A DNA stretch of 64,000 bases from Acidimicrobiaceae bacterium. Lineage in GTDB: Bacteria; Actinomycetota; Acidimicrobiia; Acidimicrobiales; Ilumatobacteraceae. Within the stretch, counting starts at the first letter, position 1, and each line of letters opens with the position of its first letter. Position numbers and translations under genes: made by a program. Below are positions 53,795-61,707 of this stretch, one piece after another. The notes below the pieces were generated by a model, which was given only the letters and a program-made list of their open reading frames with translations, was not told where the DNA came from and made no database searches. The stretch spans positions 62,001 to 126,000 of the forward strand of contig JACJWF010000005.1 of NCBI GenBank assembly GCA_020637295.1, written 5' to 3'.

Positions 53795-55144
53795 TCAGCC
53801 GGCGGGGATCTCGTTCGCGTGGACGGTCAGCCGCGCCACGCTGGTGTACTTCGGGTCGAACGTGACCAGCAGGAGGTCATCGCCGGGGCGTGACGGGCAC
53901 GCGTCGAGGTTGACGCCGTTCAGCTGGGCCGGGCAGGACTCCACCAGTGTCACCTCGAACGTCCTAGGCCCGTCGGTGGTCTCGAGCGTGATGACGTCCT
54001 CGGGCTGGAGTTCGTCGAGCCGGAGGAACGGCGCCCCGTAGGTCGTCCGGTTGCCGACGATGAACATCACACCGTCGGCCCATCCCCAAGCGGGACCCTC
54101 CTTCGCGTCGAGGGCCGGTGAGCCACCGACGACCCAGTCGAGGCCGATCGCGTCGATCACCAACCGTCCGAGCGGTTCGGCCTGGACCGTCGATGTCGTT
54201 GCGTCCGCCGACTCCTCGCCGGCTGTGTTCATCTCGACGGCTGCGGTGAGCTCATCCACCCGGGCGGCAAGGTCCGCCGGCACGGACAGGCTGCTCCACA
54301 GGCCGGACCGCGGGTCGCGCCACACGACCTCGGTGCTGCCGTCCGGAAGACGGAACGACCAGCCCGGCTCGCCTGCGACCGTGACGGCTTCGGCTGCCGT
54401 CGCCGTCGTCAGTTCGATGAAGGCCTCCAGCGACACGCGCGACGAGAGGGTGACCGCGCCGAACGACTGCTCCAGCGCGGGCTGGTCGGCGGCCATCGAG
54501 AAGCCGAGCCATTCCCAGCCCTCCGCGGGGAGGATCCACGGCAGGCCAGAGCCGGGAGTGATCTGTGCCGTCAGGTCCTCCCGCTCGCTGGCCGACAACC
54601 CCAGCGAGACCGTGGAGATCGACGAGTCCGCGGTCGTCACGGTCGTGACCTCGCCCGGCAGGTCGGGCAGGTAGTCGGAGTACAGCGGCGCCGTCCACGC
54701 CACGAGCAGGCCCGCAGCCGGGTCGCCACCGCGTGCCCATGCCGTCATCATCGTGCCCGTCCCCGCGCAACAGGTGTCGGCCACGGTGATCTCGCCTGGC
54801 GGGAACTCCTCCCCGATGGCGAGGAAGTACGGCAACGGGCCGTCACTGCTCGACGGGCCTGGGTCGGTGGCGCCGGTTGCGTCGGTGGAGTCGGTCGTGG
54901 GCTGCAACGGGTCGCGCCGGTCCGGCCGCAGCACCGCCACCGCGACCACCCCGACGGCAATCACGGCGGCCGCGGCAGCGATCCGTCCCCACATGCGCGG
55001 CCTGGAGCCGATGCGCCCCCCACCGCCAACCGCCGATCCAGCCGAACTTGTCGCGGCCACTTCGTCGAGAGCGACGCGTATGCGCGCGACAAGTTCGGCG
55101 TCGGAGGGGGTGGGGGGAGGCGGGGTGAGCTGATCGGTGGTCAT
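53795..55144 (-). CDS. Putative anti-sigma membrane protein with degenerate sortase ectodomain
   Basis: 449 residues. A cytoplasmic N-terminus (1-50) precedes one membrane helix (about 52-72) and a long extracytoplasmic part. Residues 322-446 match class E-like sortases strand by strand (GRLVIDAIGLDWVV, GNRTTYGAPFLRLDELQPED, LLLVTFDPKYTSVARLTVHA). The catalytic His of GHRTTYG is N365. The catalytic Cys of TCxP is F429, and only the Arg is kept (R438). Residues 100-320 are unrecognised. The ATG overlaps the sigma factor stop (ATGA), hence the anti-sigma proposal. The first coding region contains inverted-repeat copy C. Confidence 0.8.
   Translation of the reverse strand: MTTDQLTPPPPTPSDAELVARIRVALDEVAATSSAGSAVGGGGRIGSRPRMWGRIAAAAAVIAVGVVAVAVLRPDRRDPLQPTTDSTDATGATDPGPSSSDGPLPYFLAIGEEFPPGEITVADTCCAGTGTMMTAWARGGDPAAGLLVAWTAPLYSDYLPDLPGEVTTVTTADSSISTVSLGLSASEREDLTAQITPGSGLPWILPAEGWEWLGFSMAADQPALEQSFGAVTLSSRVSLEAFIELTTATAAEAVTVAGEPGWSFRLPDGSTEVVWRDPRSGLWSSLSVPADLAARVDELTAAVEMNTAGEESADATTSTVQAEPLGRLVIDAIGLDWVVGGSPALDAKEGPAWGWADGVMFIVGNRTTYGAPFLRLDELQPEDVITLETTDGPRTFEVTLVESCPAQLNGVNLDACPSRPGDDLLLVTFDPKYTSVARLTVHANEIPAG
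55042..55098. repeat. Dispersed 57-bp inverted-repeat element, copy C, inside a coding sequence
   Basis: Perfect 14-bp arms CCGAACTTGTCGCG and CGCGACAAGTTCGG flank 29 bases. It lies in the N-terminal part of the pseudo-sortase gene, where it encodes AELVARIRVALDEVAATSS, and keeps the frame open. Its spacer differs from copies A and B. Confidence 0.75.
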
Positions 55145-55602
55145 TCGGCGATCTCCTTGCGAAGGGTGGCGATGCCGCGATGGACGAGGACACGCACGCT
55201 CGCCGGCGCGCAACCGAGGGCCTCGGCGATCTGGTCGTCCGTCCAGTCGGCCCAGTACCGCAGCGTCACGGCGGCCCGCTGGCGGTACGGCAGCGCGGCC
55301 AGTGCGTCCAGCATCTCGTTGGTCTCGGCCGTGTACGCGCCCGGGGCGCCGGCAGTCGCCCGGCGGATCCGGCGCTGCTCCCTGGCGTGCCGGCGGTGCC
55401 ACGAGTGACAGCGGTTCACGACCACCCGGCGAAGGTAGGCGGGGGGTTGGTCCAGCCCGTCCAGGCGGGGCCGCACGGCCTCCAGCGAGTCGTGCGCCAA
55501 CTCCTCGGCAACCTCCCGCGATCCCACCAGCGCGACGGCCCACCGCACGGCGTCGGCGTGGTGGGCACGGTAGAAGGCGTCGAAGGAAGCGCTGTCCATC
55601 AT
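55141..55602 (-). CDS. ECF-type RNA polymerase sigma factor
   Basis: 153 residues. Region 2 is FDAFYRAHHADAVRWAVALVG with the downstream PPAYLRRVVVNRC. Region 4 is LPYRQRAAVTLRYWADWTDDQIAEALG with its helix-turn-helix APASVRVLVHRG. The protein lacks anything beyond regions 2 and 4. Its stop overlaps the start of the membrane protein with the sortase-like ectodomain, the usual sigma/anti-sigma order. Two adjacent ATG codons (55602, 55599) are both possible. No ribosome-binding site is evident. Confidence 0.9.
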   Translation of the reverse strand: MMDSASFDAFYRAHHADAVRWAVALVGSREVAEELAHDSLEAVRPRLDGLDQPPAYLRRVVVNRCHSWHRRHAREQRRIRRATAGAPGAYTAETNEMLDALAALPYRQRAAVTLRYWADWTDDQIAEALGCAPASVRVLVHRGIATLRKEIAE

Positions 55603-55679
55603 CGGTACTCGCAGGGCCAATGGTGCACGCTGCATGCCCACCTTGACGCCACCGGGCACGGATCTGTTTCACTGTGCGC

Positions 55680-56099
55680 ATGCTGCTCACCGAGATCGAC
55701 CATGTGGCCATCGCCGTTCGCGACCTGGAGGCTGCCATCGCCTACTACCAGGCGGCCTTCGGGGCCGAGGTGCACCACCGCGAGATCGTCGAGAGCGACG
55801 GGGTGGAGGAGGCCCTCGTGAAGGTGGCCGACAGCTACATCCAGCTCACCGCGGCCACCCGGGAGGACAGCCCGATCGCCAAGGCCATCGAGAAGCGTGG
55901 CGAGGGCCTGCACCATGTCGGCTACCGGGTGGACAACTGCCAGGAGGCCCTCGACGCGATGATCGCCGCCGGCGCCACGCCCATCGACAAGGCCCCCCGC
56001 CCGGGCAGCCGCGGCACCACCGTGGCGTTCATCCACCCGAAGGGCAGCTTCGGCACGCTGATCGAACTGGTGCAGGAGAACCCCGGCGCCGCCCACTGA
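55680..56099 (+). CDS. Methylmalonyl-CoA (ethylmalonyl-CoA) epimerase
   Basis: 139 residues of the VOC fold. Conserved features are the N-terminal DHVAIAVRDLEAAIAYYQ (His ligand), LHHVGYRV (second His) and LIELVQEN (Glu ligand), with RPGSRGTTVAFIHPK, all characteristic of methylmalonyl-CoA epimerase. It interconverts (2R) and (2S) forms. Neighbouring crotonyl-CoA carboxylase/reductase and the propionyl-CoA-type carboxylase support a place in ethylmalonyl/methylmalonyl-CoA metabolism. The ATG at 55680 was preferred to the GTG at 55674. Confidence 0.88.
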   Translation: MLLTEIDHVAIAVRDLEAAIAYYQAAFGAEVHHREIVESDGVEEALVKVADSYIQLTAATREDSPIAKAIEKRGEGLHHVGYRVDNCQEALDAMIAAGATPIDKAPRPGSRGTTVAFIHPKGSFGTLIELVQENPGAAH

Positions 56100-56115
56100 C
56101 CCAGCCGCCACGACG

Positions 56116-56162
56116 CAAGTTGGCGGTGAGGTGCGGTGGTACCGCACCTCACCGCCAACTTG
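56116..56162. terminator. Perfect 22-bp inverted repeat between convergent genes
   Basis: Arms 56116-56137 and 56141-56162 are exact inverse copies with only GGT between. It lies between the epimerase and rRNA methyltransferase stops. It has no T-tract, but its stem strength suits a bidirectional terminator. Confidence 0.6.
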
Positions 56163-56169
56163 GGGGATG

Positions 56170-57357
56170 TCAGTCGGCGTGGAGGACCAGGCCTTTGAGG
56201 TACTCGGCTTCGGGGAAGGCCAGCGGCACGGGATGATCCGCCGGCTGGTGCAGGCGGCCGATGATCCGCACGGCGCGCCGGGCGTCCAGCGCGGCGCCGG
56301 CCACCACCTTCTGAAACAGCTCCATCGGCATCGCCCCGCTGCAACTCCACGTCATCAGCACCCCGCCGGGCGCGAGCAGCTTGACGGCCAGCAGGTTGAG
56401 GTCCTTGTAGGCGCGCGACGCCTTGTCCACCTGGGCCTCGGTGTTGGCCAGCTTCGGCGGGTCGAGGAGGATCAGGTCGTACTGCCGGGCGCGGTCGCGC
56501 AGGCCACGCAACGCGGCGAAGGCGTCGGCCTCCACCAGTTCGCCAACGTCGACCCCGTTCAGCCCTCCGTTGCGGGCGGCGATGGACAGCGCCGGCCCCG
56601 ACGAGTCGATCGTCGTCACGGACGCCGCGCCACGCGATGCGGCGATCACGCTGAACGCACCCGTGTAGCCGAACACGTTCAGCACCCGCCGGCCCGCGGC
56701 CCACGAGGCCACGGCGGCCCGTGCATCACGCTGGTCGAGGTAGAAGCCGGTCTTGTGGCCGCCGGCGACGTCCACCGCGAAGCGGAATCCGGCCTCGTGG
56801 GCCACCAGGTCGGACGACGGCACCTGCCCGCGCAGCAGCCCCACGCGCTGGCCCAGCCCTTCCCGCTCGCGCACGTCGGCGTCGCTGCGCTCGTACACGC
56901 AGGCCACCCCTGGCAGCGCTGCCAGCGTGCCGGCCAGCACCTCACGCCATGCATCTGCCCCGGCGGTGGTGAGCTGGCAGACCACCGTGTCGCCGTAGCG
57001 GTCGGCCACCAGCCCGGGCACGCCGTCGGCCTCGCTGAACACCAGGCGGGCGGAGTCCGTGAGGCCGGAACCCAGCAGCGGAGCCCGGCGTGCCGCGGCG
57101 GCAGCGACCCGCCCGGCCACGAACTCGGCGTCCACCTCCTCGTCCGGCTCGAACGTCCACATCCGCGCCCGGATCTGTGAGGCCGGGCTGTACGCCGCCC
57201 AGCCCAGCGCGGTGCTGTCGGCCGCCTTCACCAGCACGGTGTCGCCTGGCCCAGGGTTGCCGTCCACGCGCGCCACACCACCGCTGAAGATCCAGGGGTG
57301 GTGCCGCTTCACGGAGCGGTCACGGTTGGCACGCAGCCAGAGCGTCGGGGTGGTCAC
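56170..57357 (-). CDS. Class I SAM-dependent rRNA cytosine methyltransferase, RlmI-like
   Basis: 395 residues. An N-terminal PUA-like domain (KRHHPWIFSGGVARVDG) is followed by a methyltransferase core. Key parts are FRFAVDVAGGHKTGFYLDQRDAR (short: HKTGFYLDQR), VLNVFGYTGAFSV (SAM motif I), LILLDPPKLA (motif IV) and TWSCSGAMP with the probable Cys. RlmI methylates C5 of a 23S rRNA cytosine. The paralogous family also includes other targets, so specificity is tentative. The GTG at 57357 is preceded by TACGCT with a 6-base gap. Confidence 0.87.
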   Translation of the reverse strand: MTTPTLWLRANRDRSVKRHHPWIFSGGVARVDGNPGPGDTVLVKAADSTALGWAAYSPASQIRARMWTFEPDEEVDAEFVAGRVAAAAARRAPLLGSGLTDSARLVFSEADGVPGLVADRYGDTVVCQLTTAGADAWREVLAGTLAALPGVACVYERSDADVREREGLGQRVGLLRGQVPSSDLVAHEAGFRFAVDVAGGHKTGFYLDQRDARAAVASWAAGRRVLNVFGYTGAFSVIAASRGAASVTTIDSSGPALSIAARNGGLNGVDVGELVEADAFAALRGLRDRARQYDLILLDPPKLANTEAQVDKASRAYKDLNLLAVKLLAPGGVLMTWSCSGAMPMELFQKVVAGAALDARRAVRIIGRLHQPADHPVPLAFPEAEYLKGLVLHAD

Positions 57358-57363
57358 GCCCCC

Positions 57364-57369
57364 AGCGTA
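57364..57369 (-). promoter_or_regulatory. -10 hexamer TACGCT before the RlmI-like gene
   Basis: It ends 6 bases before the GTG at 57357, within the gap downstream of the coiled-coil gene. Confidence 0.5.
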
Positions 57370-57375
57370 GAGACG

Positions 57376-57894
57376 TCAGTGCAAGGAGAGCTCGGAGGCG
57401 CTGCCGCTGCTGACCAGCCAGCCGTCCTGCTCCATCTGCCGGCGCAGCAGTTCGTCCACCTGCTGGCGCAGCAGCATGTTCTCGTGGACGCAGCCCTCCA
57501 GCGCGGACACCATGGCCCGCATGCGCTCCTCCAGCGCCGCCACCTTGCCGGACACGTCGCCCGTCAGGGCGGCCGCCCGGTTGTCCGGCCGGTTCTCCAG
57601 CGCTTCGAGACGGCGGTTCACGTCGGACCGCAGCGTGTCCAGCAGGCCGAACACCGTCGCTTGCGTGCGGTCCAGGTCGGCGCGGGACTCAGCACGAGCC
57701 TGCTCCACACCTTGCTGGGCCAGCGTCGCGTAGGCAGCAGTGGCGGTGTACTGGGCGAGCACCTGCTGCTCCACCTTCACCATCCGGTCGCGCAGCTCCA
57801 CGGCTACCGACGTCACGCTCTCCTCCGAGCCGGGCTCGAGGAAGGGCCTGGTCAGCTCGTCGAACTCCAGCCAACTCTTCTCGCTGCGCCGCAT
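57376..57894 (-). CDS. Coiled-coil protein divergent from the pilin operon
   Basis: 172 residues, no membrane segment. Residues 30-150 are heptad-rich (VELRDRMVKVEQQVLAQ, VAALEERMRAMVSALEG, LLRQQVDELLRRQMEQ) and should form a long coiled coil, perhaps a dimeric scaffold. GAGGAGA about 10 bases before the ATG at 57894 marks the start. An in-frame ATG at 57999 lacks such a site. It is divergent from the pilin operon across 234 bases, so a role in pilus biogenesis is possible. No family was recognised. Confidence 0.65.
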   Translation of the reverse strand: MRRSEKSWLEFDELTRPFLEPGSEESVTSVAVELRDRMVKVEQQVLAQYTATAAYATLAQQGVEQARAESRADLDRTQATVFGLLDTLRSDVNRRLEALENRPDNRAAALTGDVSGKVAALEERMRAMVSALEGCVHENMLLRQQVDELLRRQMEQDGWLVSSGSASELSLH

Positions 57895-57965
57895 CTCGTG
57901 GGTCTCCTCGTGATTCCAACCGGTGGTGGTGGTGCTGCTGCACGCGTGAGGAGTATCGGCCGCGG

Positions 57966-58032
57966 CTTGATGGGACTTGAGAAACACATGACGGAGCATC
58001 TTGAGAATCCCTTGACGAAGATTCGGCTCAAG
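57966..58032. promoter_or_regulatory. Array of CTTGA boxes upstream of the prepilin gene
   Basis: CTTGA occurs at 57966, 57976, 58000 and 58011, with CATGA at 57987 and the inverse TCAAG at 58028. Spacing is about 10-13 bases, one helical turn. A second set lies at 58554-58596. The rest of 57895-58128 shows no gene. Confidence 0.45.
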
Positions 58033-58128
58033 CCGGTGACACCAACTCCCGAAACTTTGGTTGCGATCGTGCAGCCGGACGGCGGCCCGACGTTGTCAGT
58101 GGGACAGAACTCAGCGGGAGGAACGCAC

Positions 58129-58482
58129 ATGCAGACCCACACGAAGAAGGACCGGGGTTTCACCCTCGTCGAGCTCTTGATCGTCATCGTGATCCTGGGC
58201 ATCCTGGCCACCGTGACGGTGTTCGCCGTTCGTGGCATCACCAACAAGGGCCAGGAGTCGGCGTGCGCCGCCGACAAGAAGACCATCGAGGTCGCTGCCG
58301 AGGCCTACATGGCCCAGGTGGGCGAGTACCCGGCCACGATGCAGGCCATGGTCGACGAAGGCCTGCTCCGCAGCGCCGACAGCGGCAACTACACCTACGC
58401 CCTGGCGGGGCAGTCCTACACCCTGACCGGCGCCGGTGAGTGCGCTGCTGCCACCACCACGGCTGCTCCGGTCACCACCTGA
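58129..58482 (+). CDS. Type IV pilin / type II pseudopilin
   Basis: 117 residues. A short basic leader ends in a prepilin peptidase site (KDRG|FTLVELL). The N-terminal hydrophobic alpha helix IVIVILGILATVTVFAV is typical of type IV pilins, with Glu five residues into the mature form. The C-terminal domain contains two Cys (ESACAAD and GAGECAAA), probably a disulfide. GGGAGGAA precedes the ATG at 58129. A strong terminator follows, so this first gene may be expressed more than the downstream minor pilins. Confidence 0.9.
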   Translation: MQTHTKKDRGFTLVELLIVIVILGILATVTVFAVRGITNKGQESACAADKKTIEVAAEAYMAQVGEYPATMQAMVDEGLLRSADSGNYTYALAGQSYTLTGAGECAAATTTAAPVTT

Positions 58483-58512
58483 TCCAGCACGCCTGACTCA
58501 GACAACGTCGAG

Positions 58513-58540
58513 ACGGCCGGGCCCAGCGCCCGGCCGTTTC
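58513..58540 (+). terminator. Rho-independent terminator after the pilin gene
   Basis: ACGGCCGGGC and GCCCGGCCGT form a perfect 10-bp stem around CCAGC, followed by a T-rich stretch (TTTCGGCGTTTTCC). It separates the major prepilin from the minor prepilin genes. Confidence 0.8.
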
Positions 58541-58553
58541 GGCGTTTTCCGCC

Positions 58554-58596
58554 TCAAGAAATCTTGACGGACATCTTGACGGTTTGCCCCTTCAAG
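58554..58596. promoter_or_regulatory. CTTGA/TCAAG boxes upstream of the minor prepilin genes
   Basis: TCAAG (58554), CTTGA (58563), CTTGA (58575) and TCAAG (58592). ATCTTGACGG is repeated exactly 12 bases apart (58561 and 58573). The same boxes occur before the pilin gene, so both transcripts could be co-regulated. Confidence 0.5.
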
Positions 58597-58625
58597 TCAC
58601 TACACCCGCGGGCCGATACTGAAGC

Positions 58626-59123
58626 GTGGTCCGGATTCGCGAGTCCCGTCTCTCAGCACGTTCCCGCGCGCGACGTGCAAGCGAGCACCCCCAGCAGGAC
58701 CGTGGGGTCGGGCTGGTGGAGGTGGTGGTGACGGTGACGATCATGGCGATCACGATGATCCCGCTGATGCTGGCGGCACTGATGACCGTGGAGGCGTCGT
58801 CCGCCACCCGCACGGCCTCCCGGGTCGAGACGGTGCTGGCCAACGCAGCCGACCGGGTGAACCGCGCCGGCGAGTCGTGCGCCGGGTACGACGTCTACGT
58901 GCAGGCCGCCGCGTTGGCCGAAGGGTGGGAGGGCGACCGCGCCACTGCCACCTACCACTACTACTCGCCGGCGGCGAACCCGACCATCGCCGGCACCTGG
59001 GTGAACGGCACCTGCCCCGGTCTCACCCGCCCTGACGGCCTCGTCCAGAAGGTGACCATCACCGTGATCAGCCCTGACGGGAAGGTCACCCGAACTCTCG
59101 AAGTGGTGAAGAGCGATGTCTGA
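58626..59123 (+). CDS. Minor prepilin-like protein
   Basis: 165 residues. A basic leader (SARSRARRASEHPQQDR) ends at a prepilin site (RG|VGLVEVVVTVTIMAITMIPL), with a Glu at position five of the mature form. This fits the GspI/PilV or FimT type of minor pilin. The C-terminal globular part has two Cys (ESCAGYD and GTCPGL). The GTG at 58626 was chosen. An alternative start lies inside the leader. It overlaps the next gene by 8 bases. Confidence 0.8.
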   Translation: MVRIRESRLSARSRARRASEHPQQDRGVGLVEVVVTVTIMAITMIPLMLAALMTVEASSATRTASRVETVLANAADRVNRAGESCAGYDVYVQAAALAEGWEGDRATATYHYYSPAANPTIAGTWVNGTCPGLTRPDGLVQKVTITVISPDGKVTRTLEVVKSDV

Positions 59124-61707
59124 TCGAAGCACACGAGCGGAGAAGTCCGACAGGTCCGAGCGGGCCGAGCTGCGTCGCCTGCGCCGCCGCCAACGCCGCG
59201 ACCGCGGCGTCACCCTGCCGGAGCTGCTGATCACCATCGTGATCACCGGCACGCTGGTGACGGCGATGGCCACGGCGACGATGGTCATCATCAACCAGAA
59301 CGACAACAGCGAGGGCCGGGTGAACAACGCCCGGTCCGAGACCGCGGTGGGCATCTGGATGCCGAGCGACCTGGCCTCCGCCGAAGATGTGGACACCTCG
59401 CCCGGAGCCAGCCCGTGCGGCACCTTGTGCCCGCCCGACGTGAACGTCAGCGGTTCCAACGCGCTGATGCTGACCTGGCACGGCTACATCGAGGGCGACA
59501 CCGAGGCCATCCCCACCACCACGGTGGTGTCGTACCGGTACGTGCAGGTGGGCGACGAGTGGCAGATCATCCGGGTGGAGTGCTACTCGGTGGGCGACGG
59601 CGCGCCCGACTGCTCGCAGATCACGATGCTCCACAACGTGGACCCGCCGCCGCCCGGTACCGAGTACTTCCCCGGCGTGACCTCGCCGACGTGGGTCATG
59701 CTGGTGACGCTGGCCGTGGACCCGGCGGACCCGGGTGACGGCACCGACGTCACCAACGGCCAGGACCCCACGTATTACGTGAAGAACGGCCGCCGGGTCA
59801 CCGTGACCATCAACGGTGGTGGCGATGTGGCCGGCGCCGGTGGTGGTCAGGACCAGATCACGCTCAGCGCGGGTGGCACCAACCGCGAGCCCGACCTGGG
59901 CACGAACGTGGTGTCGGCGTCGCCGACGTTCGCCGCGACGCGGTCGCGCTGTGGTGGCAACTTCGGCCTGATGGTGGACACCTCGGGGTCGATCGGCGGC
60001 AACATGAGCTATGTCCGTCAGGGCATCGTGGCGTTCATCAACGCCTTCGCCGGCACCCCGGTGAGGCTGCAAGTGGTGCGGTTCTCCAGCACCGCCTCCA
60101 CGCTGGGCTCCGGCTCCGGTTGGTCGCGGTACTTCGACATGCTCAACGAGAGCGATGTTGCCGAACTGATCTCGCTGGTCGGCGGCCTGTCGTCCGGTGG
60201 CAGCACCAACTGGGAGGACGCCTTCTTCCGCATGTTCCACAACAGCGACGGCTCGGTGCAGCAGGTGCTGCCGAGCACGCTGATCCTCTTCACCGACGGC
60301 ATGCCGACCTACAACCGGCTCAATGCCACGTCGGCGTCGGCCCCCGCGGTGGTGCATCCCGATGACACGGGCCTGCCGGGCGCCAGCGGTAGCTCGTACA
60401 ACCAGCTGTCGTGGAACCGGGCCAACCGGATCATCCGTGAGTACGAGGTGGACCTGGAGAAGTTCGTGGGCGTGTACGTGGGCACCGACGTGAACGGTCA
60501 ATCCACGTGGATCGAACAGGGACAGGGGTATCACCTGGCGAACTTCGAGCGTGGCTACCACTTCACGTGGGAGCAAGGCTTCCACCTGGCGGACTTCGAG
60601 CGCGGCTACCGGTACACCTACCAGCGCGCCAACAGCGGCCTCACCTACGAGTACTACTCGGGCGGCCGGTGGCGGTCGACCACCCGCTCCAACTACGAGT
60701 CGAACAACGAATCACCCGGCGATGCCGACGGCTGGCGGGCCAGGGTGAGGGGCTCGCTGGGCAGCTGGCGCTCGACGAGCGAGGCCAACTACCTGGCCAG
60801 CAACCTCACCGAGGACGAGTCCGACGGCTTCCGCGCCATCGTCAACTACAGCTCGCCCTACTCCTTCTGGGAGCCGGTGTCGGAGGCGGAGTACAACGCC
60901 AACAACTGGACCTCCGACGAGAGCGACGGCTGGCGGGCCAATGCGTCCTACTCGGCGCCGTTCAACTACTGGTCCACCGTCAGCCAGTCCACCTACAACG
61001 CCAACAACACCACGTCCGACGACACCGACGGCTGGCGGCAGTCCACGGCCTACTCCTCCCCGTTCACCATTTGGGAGCCGACCACAGAAGCGCTGTACAA
61101 CGCCAACAACTACAGCTCCACGGACACCGACGGTTGGCGGGCCACGAAGGTCTACGAGGAGCCGTACACGTTCCACGAGGGTTCCTCCAGCTACTCCCGG
61201 TACAACCGCGACATCCTGAAGGATCTCGTGGCGCCCGGTGGTGTGGTGCCGGCCATCCCGGCCGGTGGTCCGTACACCAACGCTGCTGAGGCCACGTACT
61301 ACGAGTTGCCGGCCTGGTCGCAGTTCTCCTCGGCGATGACCAGCGTGGCGCTGGCCGAGTGCGGCGGCACGGTGACCGTCCAGACCCGAGTGGGCGGCAG
61401 TGCCGCAGCAGACCCGTTCACGTATCAGAACTCGGTGGACCTGACCACGGCCACGACCAGCTCGCAGTTCCGCAGCGGCACGTTCGACTTCGACCTTGCC
61501 GGTGGCGTGAGTCTGGACGCAGAGATCACCCAGCTGAACCTCTCGAGCAACACCCACTACGAGCCCGTCGGGTGGTCGTGTACATCGAGCGGCGCTCCCT
61601 ACCCGTTCACCACAACACCGATCGACGGAGGGCCATGGCAGAAGATCAGCCTGACGGTCAGCCCCAATGAGGCGATCTCCTGCATCCAGACGGTGAGGCT
61701 CGTATGA
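59116..61707 (+). CDS. Minor prepilin with von Willebrand factor A domain and tandem repeats
   Basis: 863 residues. A long basic leader is followed by a prepilin site (DRG|VTLPELLITIVI). A VWA domain begins near residue 283 with the MIDAS set D288-x-S290-x-S292, T364 (GGSTNW) and D394 (FTDGMP). Residues about 514-690 are five repeats of 32-34 residues, each with an NY/YNANN element and a (D/E)xxDGW/F element. The C-terminal 170 residues are beta-rich. The design suggests a pilus-tip adhesin: pilin helix for assembly, VWA for ligand binding. It overlaps its neighbours by 8 and 4 bases. Confidence 0.85.
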   Translation: MSDRSTRAEKSDRSERAELRRLRRRQRRDRGVTLPELLITIVITGTLVTAMATATMVIINQNDNSEGRVNNARSETAVGIWMPSDLASAEDVDTSPGASPCGTLCPPDVNVSGSNALMLTWHGYIEGDTEAIPTTTVVSYRYVQVGDEWQIIRVECYSVGDGAPDCSQITMLHNVDPPPPGTEYFPGVTSPTWVMLVTLAVDPADPGDGTDVTNGQDPTYYVKNGRRVTVTINGGGDVAGAGGGQDQITLSAGGTNREPDLGTNVVSASPTFAATRSRCGGNFGLMVDTSGSIGGNMSYVRQGIVAFINAFAGTPVRLQVVRFSSTASTLGSGSGWSRYFDMLNESDVAELISLVGGLSSGGSTNWEDAFFRMFHNSDGSVQQVLPSTLILFTDGMPTYNRLNATSASAPAVVHPDDTGLPGASGSSYNQLSWNRANRIIREYEVDLEKFVGVYVGTDVNGQSTWIEQGQGYHLANFERGYHFTWEQGFHLADFERGYRYTYQRANSGLTYEYYSGGRWRSTTRSNYESNNESPGDADGWRARVRGSLGSWRSTSEANYLASNLTEDESDGFRAIVNYSSPYSFWEPVSEAEYNANNWTSDESDGWRANASYSAPFNYWSTVSQSTYNANNTTSDDTDGWRQSTAYSSPFTIWEPTTEALYNANNYSSTDTDGWRATKVYEEPYTFHEGSSSYSRYNRDILKDLVAPGGVVPAIPAGGPYTNAAEATYYELPAWSQFSSAMTSVALAECGGTVTVQTRVGGSAAADPFTYQNSVDLTTATTSSQFRSGTFDFDLAGGVSLDAEITQLNLSSNTHYEPVGWSCTSSGAPYPFTTTPIDGGPWQKISLTVSPNEAISCIQTVRLV

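Noticed and set aside
53795..55144. Active class E sortase
   Set aside because: The His and Cys of the triad are replaced by Asn365 and Phe429, confirmed at codon level (54050-54052 and 53858-53860).
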